From positions 1-5,084 of the forward strand of contig CAJXNE010000147.1 of the NCBI GenBank assembly GCA_913056285.1: a DNA stretch of 5,084 nt, in the 5' to 3' direction. A model generated the notes under the pieces. It ran no database searches and was not told the DNA's origin. It saw only the letters and a list, made by a program, of their open reading frames with translations. The translations under genes and the position numbers were made by a program. The stretch comes from an uncultured Zetaproteobacteria bacterium (lineage in GTDB: Bacteria; Pseudomonadota; Zetaproteobacteria; Mariprofundales; Mariprofundaceae). Position 1 is the stretch's first letter; every line of letters begins with the position of its first letter. Shown in pieces: positions 1 to 5,084 of the stretch.

Positions 1-315
1 GGTCAGGAAGTGAGTTGCACCCATCCATGCCTTGATCGTTCCAAAGGGCTGTCCAACCGTTTGCCTGCGTATACGCATAGCGTCGTCTTTCAGCTTAAGC
101 CTGAGCTTCATTGCTTCCAACACCGTCTCATGTTCCCAGCGTCGGCCTCTGCGCTCAGGTCTGGGAGAACACTGTTCTTTGATTGCGCAGCTCCGGCAGG
201 CCGCGCGATTCCAGTATGAACGCAAAAACCTTCCGCTTTCTTTGGTTGTGAAATGCCAGTACAGACGCTCGCCAGATGGGCATAGGTATTTATCTGTTTC
301 AGGGACATAATACAC
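1..315 (-). pseudogene. IS1182-family transposase, C-terminal remnant (N-terminus missing, runs off left edge)
   Basis: The minus strand is open in one frame for 105 codons from 315 to the window edge and reads like the end of an IS1182-type DDE transposase. Seen in order are a YVPETDKYLCPSGERL segment (about residues 3-18), a four-cysteine cluster (C12, C40, C43, C49) with the ACRSCAIKEQC motif, RRWEHETVLEAM (58-69), RIRRQTV (81-87), PFGTIK (90-95) and AWMGATHFLT (96-105). Family members carry R-x3-E-x6-K here, usually written VEHPFGTLK. This copy reads VGQPFGTIK, so the catalytic glutamate is glycine (codon at 52-54). Upstream of 315 the same frame stays open only to a stop at 379-381 and no longer resembles the family, so the N-terminal two thirds with the DD residues is gone. 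No start codon or terminal repeat is visible. The family call is confident from motif memory; the inactivity is inferred from the truncation and the lost glutamate. Confidence 0.85.
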
Positions 316-334
316 AATTATTTTACAACTACTA

Positions 335-364
335 ACCGTCCGGGTGTGGCCGAACCCAGGCGGT
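335..364. repeat. imperfect 11-bp inverted repeat (GC-rich stem-loop)
   Basis: ACCGTCCGGGT at 335-345 faces ACCCAGGCGGT at 354-364 across an 8-nt loop. Nine of eleven positions are Watson-Crick pairs, one is a possible G-U pair and one is a C/A mismatch. It starts about 20 bp outside the transposase homology. Neither strand has a run of T after the stem, so an intrinsic terminator is unlikely, though on the minus strand the next bases are moderately T-rich and it could weakly end ligase transcripts. It may also be a degraded repetitive element. Confidence 0.55.
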
Positions 365-410
365 CGCAAATGTGACAATTAGCCAGAGTTTAGAGGGGGG
401 CGCAGGTTTG

Positions 411-461
411 GATGGCATTCACTTGCAGGTTTATTGCAATAGCCTGCAAGTGAATGCCATC
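411..461. repeat. perfect 19-bp inverted repeat with 13-nt loop
   Basis: GATGGCATTCACTTGCAGG at 411-429 is exactly complementary to 443-461, separated by 13 nt at 430-442. The loop itself contains the 8-bp palindrome ATTGCAAT (433-440). The octamer GCAGGTTT occurs at 402-409 and again at 425-432 at the inner end of the left arm. No oligo-T tract follows the stem on either strand: the plus strand continues with TACAGTC, the minus strand with CAAACCTG. A standard terminator is therefore not supported. It could be a structured RNA, a regulator site, or the product of an inverted duplication near the IS remnant. Confidence 0.85.
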
Positions 462-599
462 TACAGTCAAAAAGTGATAGTGATTACCGATCAAGCGCCA
501 AGCGAAACTAAGCCGTCACTGTTGAATGTCGGGCAGAGAGATTATAATCAGAGACGTCGTTTGTTTAAAGGGGTGAGAGCCAACTAAGCTTTCAAATTA

Positions 600-2378
600 T
601 CAGGAATAAAGCGACTCCAGCGTGTCGCCATAGCGTTCGTATATTTTGCGGCGTTTAATTTTCATGGTCGGGGTCAGCAGCCCCGATTCGATGCTGAAAG
701 GTTGATGTAATAAATGAATGCGGCGCACCTGTTCAAATGGATTTAGCGGTTTAAGCGTTTTGCTAATTCTGGTTTGCAAATGTTTTTTCAGAATATCGGA
801 ATCGCACAGATGATCCCAGTCGGTTTCAGGCAAGCCCTGCTCTGTCGCCCAAATCGTGCAGGCATCCTGGTTGGGGACAACGAGCGCAACCAGGTAGGGT
901 TTTTGATCACCGTAAGTCACAACCTGATCTATTTTTTCGTCGGCAATCAGAACGCCTTCAATGCGTTGCGGCGCAATATTTTCGCCGCCGGAGTTGACGA
1001 TGATGTCCTTTTTGCGATCGGTGATGCGCAAATAACCATCGTCATCTATTTCGCCGATATCACCGGTGAGCAACCAACCATCAACCAGCGTTTCTTTGGT
1101 AGCCTTTCGGTTTTTCCAGTAGCCGGGCATGATATTGGCTCCACGCGCCAGAATTTCACCATCATCTGAAATTTTCAGTTCAACGCCTTTGCAGGCCATG
1201 CCGACGCTGCCGATACGGCGGTCATGCATGAGATTGGCCGCGAGTAATGGGGCGGACTCAGTAAGTCCGTAGCCTTCCAGCACGGGTAATTTGAGCGCCT
1301 CAAAAAATTCAGCCACTTCAACACTCAAGGGCGCTCCGCCGGAAACAAACACGCGCATTTCCCCGCCAAAGCGGTTTCGAATTTTCTCTCCGACCAGTTT
1401 ATCCAGCACGCGTAACATCAAGCTCGCAACAGGGCCGGGCTTCTGCTTGCCAGATACATTTAAATAGCTATGAAACAGCTTCTGTTTGAAGGCTGATTGT
1501 TTGCTCACCTGAGCAAGAATACGGCTGCGTATCACTTCCAGCATGCGAGGTACGGCAATCAGTACTGTGGGCCTTGCTTCTGTCATGTTTTTGGCCACGG
1601 TGTCCGGTCGTTCCGCAAAAGCGACAGAAAGGCCAAAGGAATAGGGCAGGAAGTGGCCGGCCGTGCGTTCCAGGGCATGTGCCAGCGGCAAAAATGACAA
1701 CATTCGATCGCCGGAATCCCCCTCAGTCAGGTCCAGAACATAAGGCACAGCTTCTATATTGGCGATGATATTGCCATGCGTGAGCATCACGCCTTTCGGA
1801 TTGGCTGTCGTGCCGGAGGTGTAGACCAATGTGGCCAAGGTATCGCGCTGGATTTTGCTTAGCCGTTTGGACAGTTTTTCTTCTTCGATATCACCTGCTT
1901 CCAGCGCAAGCAGGTCATGCGCCCGATCACTATCGCTACTGTTATCAATGGCGTAGACCTGTTTCACATGCGAACACGTTTCAACAGCAATGAGCAGGTC
2001 ACGCAATAGTTTGCCGCCCGAGGTTACAACTGCGACGGCGCCGGAATCATTGAGTACATAAGCAATATCCTGCGGTCGATAGGAACAATAAAGCGGCACA
2101 GTTACAGCGCCGATGGACAGGATGGCATAATCGACAACGGCCCATTCGGGACGGTTCTCCATTAACAGGCCAATACGTTCTCCTGCCTTGAATCCGGCCC
2201 GAATCAGGCCGGAGGCGACATGACGAATGCGCGTGGCCATCTGTGCATAGGTGACAGGCAGGTATTCGCCCTTTTGCCGATACCATTGGGCAGGATTGGC
2301 GGCACGGGACTCGGCTGTCCGAAACAGCGCTTCGGGCAGGCTACAGACATTATCAATGCTTGATGTATCAATCTTCAT
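600..2378 (-). CDS. AMP-forming long-chain fatty acid--CoA ligase (AMP-dependent synthetase/ligase)
   Basis: This is a full-length member (592 aa) of the ANL adenylate-forming superfamily, of the long-chain acyl-CoA synthetase type. It should activate a free fatty acid with ATP to acyl-AMP and then form acyl-CoA, in the cytosol or at the inner membrane. Counting from the ATG at 2378, the phosphate-binding loop YTSGTTANPKG is at 186-196, the A5 motif LEGYGLTES at 367-375 and TGDIGEID at 438-445 with the ribose-binding Asp440. The hinge motif DRKKDIIVNSGGENIAP spans 454-470, and the C-terminal catalytic Lys is K573 in PTMKIKR. All core residues are present, so it looks active. The SGGENIAP hinge points to the FAA1/FadD15-like or bubblegum-type branch rather than E. 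coli FadD. No signal peptide or membrane segment is seen. A TTG at 2393 would add five residues, but the ATG is the more usual choice. It is divergent from the dehydrogenase-plsY operon. Chain-length preference cannot be read from the sequence. Confidence 0.93.
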   Translation of the reverse strand: MKIDTSSIDNVCSLPEALFRTAESRAANPAQWYRQKGEYLPVTYAQMATRIRHVASGLIRAGFKAGERIGLLMENRPEWAVVDYAILSIGAVTVPLYCSYRPQDIAYVLNDSGAVAVVTSGGKLLRDLLIAVETCSHVKQVYAIDNSSDSDRAHDLLALEAGDIEEEKLSKRLSKIQRDTLATLVYTSGTTANPKGVMLTHGNIIANIEAVPYVLDLTEGDSGDRMLSFLPLAHALERTAGHFLPYSFGLSVAFAERPDTVAKNMTEARPTVLIAVPRMLEVIRSRILAQVSKQSAFKQKLFHSYLNVSGKQKPGPVASLMLRVLDKLVGEKIRNRFGGEMRVFVSGGAPLSVEVAEFFEALKLPVLEGYGLTESAPLLAANLMHDRRIGSVGMACKGVELKISDDGEILARGANIMPGYWKNRKATKETLVDGWLLTGDIGEIDDDGYLRITDRKKDIIVNSGGENIAPQRIEGVLIADEKIDQVVTYGDQKPYLVALVVPNQDACTIWATEQGLPETDWDHLCDSDILKKHLQTRISKTLKPLNPFEQVRRIHLLHQPFSIESGLLTPTMKIKRRKIYERYGDTLESLYS

Positions 2379-2397
2379 GTGATTCTTTTTCAATCAC
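2379..2397. promoter_or_regulatory. 6-bp dyad abutting the ligase start codon
   Basis: GTGATT (2379-2384) and AATCAC (2392-2397) form a perfect dyad around a 7-nt A/T-rich spacer, ending one base from the ligase ATG at 2378-2376. In the ligase mRNA this would be a small hairpin with GAAAAAG in the loop, which is the only purine-rich, Shine-Dalgarno-like stretch before the ATG. It could act as an operator or limit ribosome access. Both roles are inferred, and a stem this short can arise by chance. Confidence 0.35.
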
Positions 2398-2462
2398 GTT
2401 GGAGTCTTTGCGCCACGAAATCCCCTCCCGGAATACTTGAGCTTGCGATTCTTACACCAGTG

Positions 2463-2490
2463 ATCTTAGCTGCAAAATCAAAGATTTCAA
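2463..2490 (-). promoter_or_regulatory. candidate sigma-70 promoter for the acyl-CoA ligase
   Basis: Read on the minus strand, TTGAAA (2490-2485; 5 of 6 matches to the -35 consensus) is followed after 16 bp by TAAGAT (2468-2463; 4 of 6 to the -10 consensus). Transcription would start near 2455 and give a leader of about 75 nt before the ATG. Position and orientation fit the ligase. Matches of this quality also occur by chance. Confidence 0.35.
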
Positions 2491-2499
2491 GCCGATGCA

Positions 2500-2527
2500 T
2501 TGACCTTGGCATCTCGCAGCCCATACT
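2500..2527 (+). promoter_or_regulatory. candidate sigma-70 promoter for the dehydrogenase-plsY operon
   Basis: TTGACC (2500-2505; 5 of 6) and CATACT (2522-2527; 4 of 6) are separated by 16 bp. The predicted start near 2534 would leave a leader of only about 13 nt, which barely includes the Shine-Dalgarno site. The true promoter may therefore lie further upstream. Confidence 0.3.
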
Positions 2528-2533
2528 TACGGC

Positions 2534-2540
2534 AGGGAGA
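2534..2540 (+). promoter_or_regulatory. ribosome binding site fixing the dehydrogenase start
   Basis: AGGGAGA lies 6 nt before the ATG at 2547. The reading frame is open upstream to 2379, but the residues encoded there do not resemble the family and the Rossmann motif begins right after M1. The site therefore selects 2547 as the start. Confidence 0.75.
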
Positions 2541-2546
2541 TATATC

Positions 2547-3500
2547 ATGCGAAGACGCGTATGCATTCTTGGTGGCAGTGGATTTGTAGGCCGGGCCATT
2601 GTGGCCCAGGTCATTGGCGCCGGTCATCAGGTGACTGTGGCTTGCAGACATCCGGAGCGAGCTCGTGATTTGCTGGTCAAAGGAGCAGAGCTGGCGCAAG
2701 CTGATGTGACCGATGGGCGTGGCCTGGAAGCTGCTATCACTGGCCATGACGTAGTCATTTATCTGGTTGGTTTGCTATTTGAGAAGGGGAGCCAAAATTT
2801 TGTGGCGGCTCATGTCGATGGTGTGGCGCGCGTATTGGAAGCCTGCAAAGAGGCTGGCGTAACACAATATCTGCATATGAGTGCGTTGGGCGCAGGCAGA
2901 GTGGCCGGCAGCAACTATGCAGAAACCAAGGCGGCGGCCGAAACACTGGTGACTGAGTCCGGTCTGAACTGGACGATTTTCCGACCGTCTATTATTTATG
3001 GCGCTGGCGATAATTTTTTCAACCAGTTCAAAACCATGTCCGCCATGCTGCCGGTGATGCCGGTCATCTCAGGTGAGACCCGTTTCCAGCCGATCTGGGT
3101 AGAAGATGTGGCGCGCGCCTTTGTGATGTCGATTGATAATCACCATGTCAGTGGGCAAGCCTATGATCTGGGCGGTCCTGGCGCCTATAGTTTCCAGGCT
3201 ATGCTGGAGCTTTTGATGAACGAGCTGGGCAGGAAGCGTTTGTTTATTCCGGTGCCGGCTATCGCCGCAAAATTGATGGCGGCATTTACTTCCGTTTTGC
3301 CAACACCTCCCATTACATCCGATCAGCTGAAATTACTTGCCCATGATAATGTCGTTGAAGGCGACGCCTATCCGGCCATATTCGGTTATGCGGCGGCGCT
3401 GGAGCGAGTGTTACCAAGCTATATTGGCGCCTCTCAGTCCGAACAGTTACAGCGGCAACTGGATGTTTATCGCCAGCATTATCGCAATGGCGGCGTTTGA
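2547..3500 (+). CDS. NAD(P)-binding atypical SDR, complex I NDUFA9-like family
   Basis: This 317-aa protein is an atypical extended short-chain dehydrogenase/reductase of the NDUFA9-like, NAD(P)H-binding type. The dinucleotide-binding loop GGSGFVG is at 9-15, directly after the first beta strand (VCILG). VACRH (31-35) marks the end of the second strand, and the acidic residue of QADVTD (51-56) the third. The MSALGAG motif is at 111-117. Y124 and K128 form a YxxxK pair (YAETK), followed by the FRPSIIYG segment at 146-152. No signal peptide is visible, so it should be cytosolic or membrane-associated. Eukaryotic NDUFA9 is an accessory subunit of respiratory complex I, and bacterial relatives are often annotated as epimerases or ubiquinone-related proteins. 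The substrate here cannot be told. It overlaps plsY by 14 bp, so the two are co-transcribed and probably translationally coupled. It could also be a simple NmrA-like oxidoreductase, but the C-terminal half (about 205-310) fits the NDUFA9 group better. Confidence 0.85.
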   Translation: MRRRVCILGGSGFVGRAIVAQVIGAGHQVTVACRHPERARDLLVKGAELAQADVTDGRGLEAAITGHDVVIYLVGLLFEKGSQNFVAAHVDGVARVLEACKEAGVTQYLHMSALGAGRVAGSNYAETKAAAETLVTESGLNWTIFRPSIIYGAGDNFFNQFKTMSAMLPVMPVISGETRFQPIWVEDVARAFVMSIDNHHVSGQAYDLGGPGAYSFQAMLELLMNELGRKRLFIPVPAIAAKLMAAFTSVLPTPPITSDQLKLLAHDNVVEGDAYPAIFGYAAALERVLPSYIGASQSEQLQRQLDVYRQHYRNGGV

Positions 3501-4113
3501 GCTGTCCTTGAGTTATCCGCTGGTCGGCGCCGTATTAGCGTCCTATCTGCTTGGGGCGGTGCCATTCGGCCTGTTGCTGACAAAATTATTAAGCCATAAA
3601 GACCCGCGCGATTTTGGCAGTGGCAATATCGGTGCCACCAACGCCATGCGCACGGGTGGCAAGCTGGTTGGCGCATTAACCTTGCTGGCCGATATCATCA
3701 AGGGCGCCATCCCGGTGTTGCTGGCATTGCTGGCGGGGCTCCCGGAAATCTGGATTGCGGCCATCGCCATTGCCACATTCCTCGGTCATATCTTTCCCGT
3801 TTACCTGAAATTCAAGGGAGGAAAGGGCGTAGCCACCATGTTGGGCGTAATGCTACCATGGCAGCCTGTGGTTTCGGGCATTGGCTTGTTGGCCTGGATC
3901 ATGCTGTTGAAGCTCAGTCATTATGTTTCGTTATCCTCTATTCTTGCGGCATTATTGCTGCCCTTATTGGTCGCGTTAACCGGAGGCTCGGTGCCAGCCC
4001 TGTTGGCCGGCATGGTTTTTGCATCACTGGTCACACTGAAACATGCCGACAACATCAAGCGTTTGATGAATGGTACGGAACCGTCAACCCGGAAAGATAG
4101 CGAGGCCGGTTGA
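3487..4113 (+). CDS. plsY: glycerol-3-phosphate 1-O-acyltransferase PlsY
   Basis: PlsY is an inner-membrane enzyme that moves the acyl group from acyl-phosphate, made by PlsX, to position 1 of glycerol-3-phosphate. This is the first step of phospholipid synthesis. The 208-aa sequence has the usual family length and several hydrophobic segments (about 10-32, 60-84, 86-105, 117-145 and 146-184). The three catalytic loops are intact: SGNIGATN at 45-52 followed by R55; KFKGGKGVAT at 108-117, the glycine-rich acyl-phosphate site; and HADNIKRLMNGTE at 186-198 with N189 and E198. The start is uncertain. The ATG at 3487 lacks a clear Shine-Dalgarno site, and an ATG at 3463 would add eight mostly hydrophobic residues (216 aa). 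Either start lies inside the dehydrogenase gene, so ribosomes probably arrive by coupling from it. The charged C-terminal tail after 198 is short and variable, as is normal. Confidence 0.95.
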   Translation: MAAFELSLSYPLVGAVLASYLLGAVPFGLLLTKLLSHKDPRDFGSGNIGATNAMRTGGKLVGALTLLADIIKGAIPVLLALLAGLPEIWIAAIAIATFLGHIFPVYLKFKGGKGVATMLGVMLPWQPVVSGIGLLAWIMLLKLSHYVSLSSILAALLLPLLVALTGGSVPALLAGMVFASLVTLKHADNIKRLMNGTEPSTRKDSEAG

Positions 4114-4124
4114 TGCGTGGCTGG

Positions 4125-4145
4125 CGATGCATTCGGTTTGCATCG
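4125..4145. repeat. 7-bp stem-loop after plsY
   Basis: CGATGCA (4125-4131) and TGCATCG (4139-4145) pair perfectly around the loop TTCGGTT. It begins 11 bp after the plsY stop codon. Only ATTT follows on the plus strand, so it is at best a weak terminator. It could also protect the 3' end of the operon transcript. Confidence 0.45.
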
Positions 4146-4147
4146 AT

Positions 4148-4174
4148 TTGCAAGGCATATCACTCTGTGACAAT
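4148..4174 (+). promoter_or_regulatory. candidate extended -10 promoter for the LysM gene
   Basis: TGTGACAAT at 4166-4174 fits the extended -10 pattern (TG, one base, then GACAAT with 4 of 6 matches). TTGCAA (4148-4153; 4 of 6) lies 15 bp upstream of the -10 hexamer, a short spacing that an extended -10 can tolerate. The start would be near 4181, leaving a leader of about 18 nt that includes the ribosome binding site. Confidence 0.3.
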
Positions 4175-4187
4175 GTTTCAACTATCC

Positions 4188-4193
4188 GGGAGG
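4188..4193 (+). promoter_or_regulatory. ribosome binding site of the LysM gene
   Basis: GGGAGG lies 5 nt before the ATG at 4199. It is a strong Shine-Dalgarno site and marks the start of a typical signal peptide, so the start is well supported. Confidence 0.8.
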
Positions 4194-4198
4194 CGGAC

Positions 4199-5084
4199 AT
4201 GACATTAAAACAGCTAATTTTACCGGCGTTGGCGGTCGCCTTGATGATGGTTTTCCCGTCATTGTATGCGGCTGAGTATCTGCCCAATCAAGCGGTCAGC
4301 GCCAGTAACGTGAAGGCTGATGTATCGAAGCCTTATGTCATCAAGAAGGGCGATACGCTGTGGGATATTGCCAACCATTTTTTCAAGGACCCGCATAAAT
4401 GGCTCAAAATATGGGAACACAATCTATATATCACCAATCCAGACCTGATTTACCCCGGCAATAAAATCTGGTTTGATGGCCACCGTGTCAGTCAGGGCGG
4501 CTTGACGATGACGAGGGTTCAGCCGCAGGTGGTGATTCGCCCCGTTGAACGCATTGAGAAAAAAACAGATTCATCCTTGTTGCTGACTGCATTGCAACGA
4601 CAGGATTTCATTCAGCCGGATCAGGTGCAGGGAGCAGGTTATATTGTCGATTCGCGTGATGATCGTCTGAATTACGGGGCGCATGATATTGTATACCTGA
4701 AGCTGAATCAGCCTGCCAAAATCGGTAGCCTGTTCGACGTGTTTCGCAGCACCGATACCCTGCTTGATCCAGACAGCGGTAATGCGCTTGGCGTACTCAT
4801 TAAACATATGGGACAAATCAGAATCAATTCGGTTGAAGATGGCATTTATCGCGGTGTTGTCGTCAAGGCATTCGAGGAAATTTCGCGTGGCGATCGGCTC
4901 AGACCCGCCCGCATCATTGACCCGCATCTGGTTCCAACAGCGCCAGAGCACCCTCTCTCCGGCAGGGTCCTGTATATTCGTGACGGTGCGCATGAAGCTG
5001 CCCAACATCAGGTCGTCGGCATCAACCTGGGTCTGAAAGACGGATTAAAAGCCGGCATGCAGATGTCTATTTACAAAGCAGGGC
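4199..5084 (+). CDS. secreted LysM peptidoglycan-binding domain protein (3' end beyond window)
   Basis: The visible 295 residues remain open to the window end. Residues 1-25 are a Sec-type signal peptide with K4, a hydrophobic core from L6 to F19, and probable cleavage near A24 or A25. No lipobox cysteine is seen. One LysM domain spans about 46-92, from YVIKKGDTLWDIA to the NPDLIYPGNKIWF end; such domains bind the glycan chains of peptidoglycan. The rest (about 130-295) is a beta-rich region with repeated GD and LG turns, including the NYGAHDIVYLKL, DPDSGNALGVLI and EISRGDRLRPA segments. This arrangement is typical of the long LysM proteins encoded just before dprA in many beta- and gammaproteobacteria. 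Their exact function is not established. The protein should act in the periplasm. It has its own strong ribosome binding site and lies 85 bp after plsY, so it is probably a new transcription unit. dprA downstream is a prediction only. Confidence 0.88.
   Translation, partial: MTLKQLILPALAVALMMVFPSLYAAEYLPNQAVSASNVKADVSKPYVIKKGDTLWDIANHFFKDPHKWLKIWEHNLYITNPDLIYPGNKIWFDGHRVSQGGLTMTRVQPQVVIRPVERIEKKTDSSLLLTALQRQDFIQPDQVQGAGYIVDSRDDRLNYGAHDIVYLKLNQPAKIGSLFDVFRSTDTLLDPDSGNALGVLIKHMGQIRINSVEDGIYRGVVVKAFEEISRGDRLRPARIIDPHLVPTAPEHPLSGRVLYIRDGAHEAAQHQVVGINLGLKDGLKAGMQMSIYKAG

Larger units (their letters stand above)
316..599. other. gene-poor stretch between the IS remnant and the acyl-CoA ligase 3' end
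   Basis: No convincing gene is visible. A plus-strand frame is open from 336 to a stop at 585-587 (84 codons, GTG possible at 372), but I do not recognise the product. There is no Shine-Dalgarno site before 372, the frame uses several AGA and ATA codons that are scarce in the neighbouring genes, and the 19-bp hairpin lies inside it. It could be the tail of a gene cut by the IS insertion or deletion, or a chance frame. Its end, with an RRRLF run a few residues before a terminal Asn, faintly recalls the end of PilW-type minor pilins, which is too weak for a call. The stretch also holds two inverted repeats (335-364 and 411-461) and a 10-bp palindrome containing TATAAT (540-549). No oligo-T tract follows either hairpin, so no classic terminator is seen for the ligase. 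Confidence 0.5.

Noticed and set aside
108..317. 69-codon minus-strand frame starting with TTG at 317
   Set aside because: It is out of frame with the transposase fragment, which explains the same bases far better.
411..461. Intrinsic terminator for the ligase
   Set aside because: The stem is strong but no T-run follows it on the minus strand; the only T-run (the complement of 469-473) lies upstream of the stem in that direction.
774..1169. 131-codon plus-strand frame inside the ligase
   Set aside because: It is antisense to a clearly conserved ligase, contains no recognisable domain, and is explained as a shadow of the minus-strand gene.
2494..2513. GATGC-N10-GCATC inverted repeat in the divergent region
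   Set aside because: Five base pairs around ten is expected by chance in a region of this size.
2379..2546. Upstream extension of the dehydrogenase frame (56 codons)
   Set aside because: There is no family resemblance, the ribosome site at 2534-2540 points to 2547, and the extension would fill the whole divergent promoter region.
4571..5008. 145-codon minus-strand frame inside the LysM gene
   Set aside because: It lies opposite a gene with a good ribosome site, a signal peptide and a LysM domain; no family resemblance was seen in its translation.

Overview
The window looks like chromosomal DNA from a Gram-negative proteobacterium of moderate GC content. A betaproteobacterium, perhaps of the Nitrosomonadales type, is my guess, based on the gene families and the short, well-formed Shine-Dalgarno sites rather than on any search. 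Four genes are well supported, with one transposase remnant at the left edge. I saw no CRISPR array, tRNA, rRNA or recognisable defence or phage module, and nothing I would call a new multi-gene system.

Layout. Positions 1-315 (minus) hold the C-terminal part of an IS1182-type DDE transposase. It is open to the window edge but has lost its N-terminal part and carries glycine where the catalytic glutamate is expected. Positions 316-599 are gene-poor and contain two inverted repeats, one of them a perfect 19-bp stem, plus a short doubtful reading frame. Positions 600-2378 (minus) encode an AMP-forming long-chain acyl-CoA synthetase. A 168-bp divergent intergenic region follows, with candidate promoters for both directions and a small dyad next to the ligase start codon.

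Rightward from there come an NDUFA9-like atypical short-chain dehydrogenase (2547-3500) and plsY (3487-4113). These overlap by 14 bp and should be one operon. After an 85-bp gap, a secreted LysM-domain protein starts at 4199 and runs off the right edge.

How the genes may work together. The ligase activates free fatty acids and PlsY puts the first acyl chain on glycerol-3-phosphate, so the central part has a lipid theme. The dehydrogenase family is linked to quinone or complex I function in other organisms, but its role here is unknown. The LysM protein is a cell-envelope protein and probably starts a separate transcription unit. In many beta- and gammaproteobacteria such a gene precedes dprA, which may lie beyond the window.
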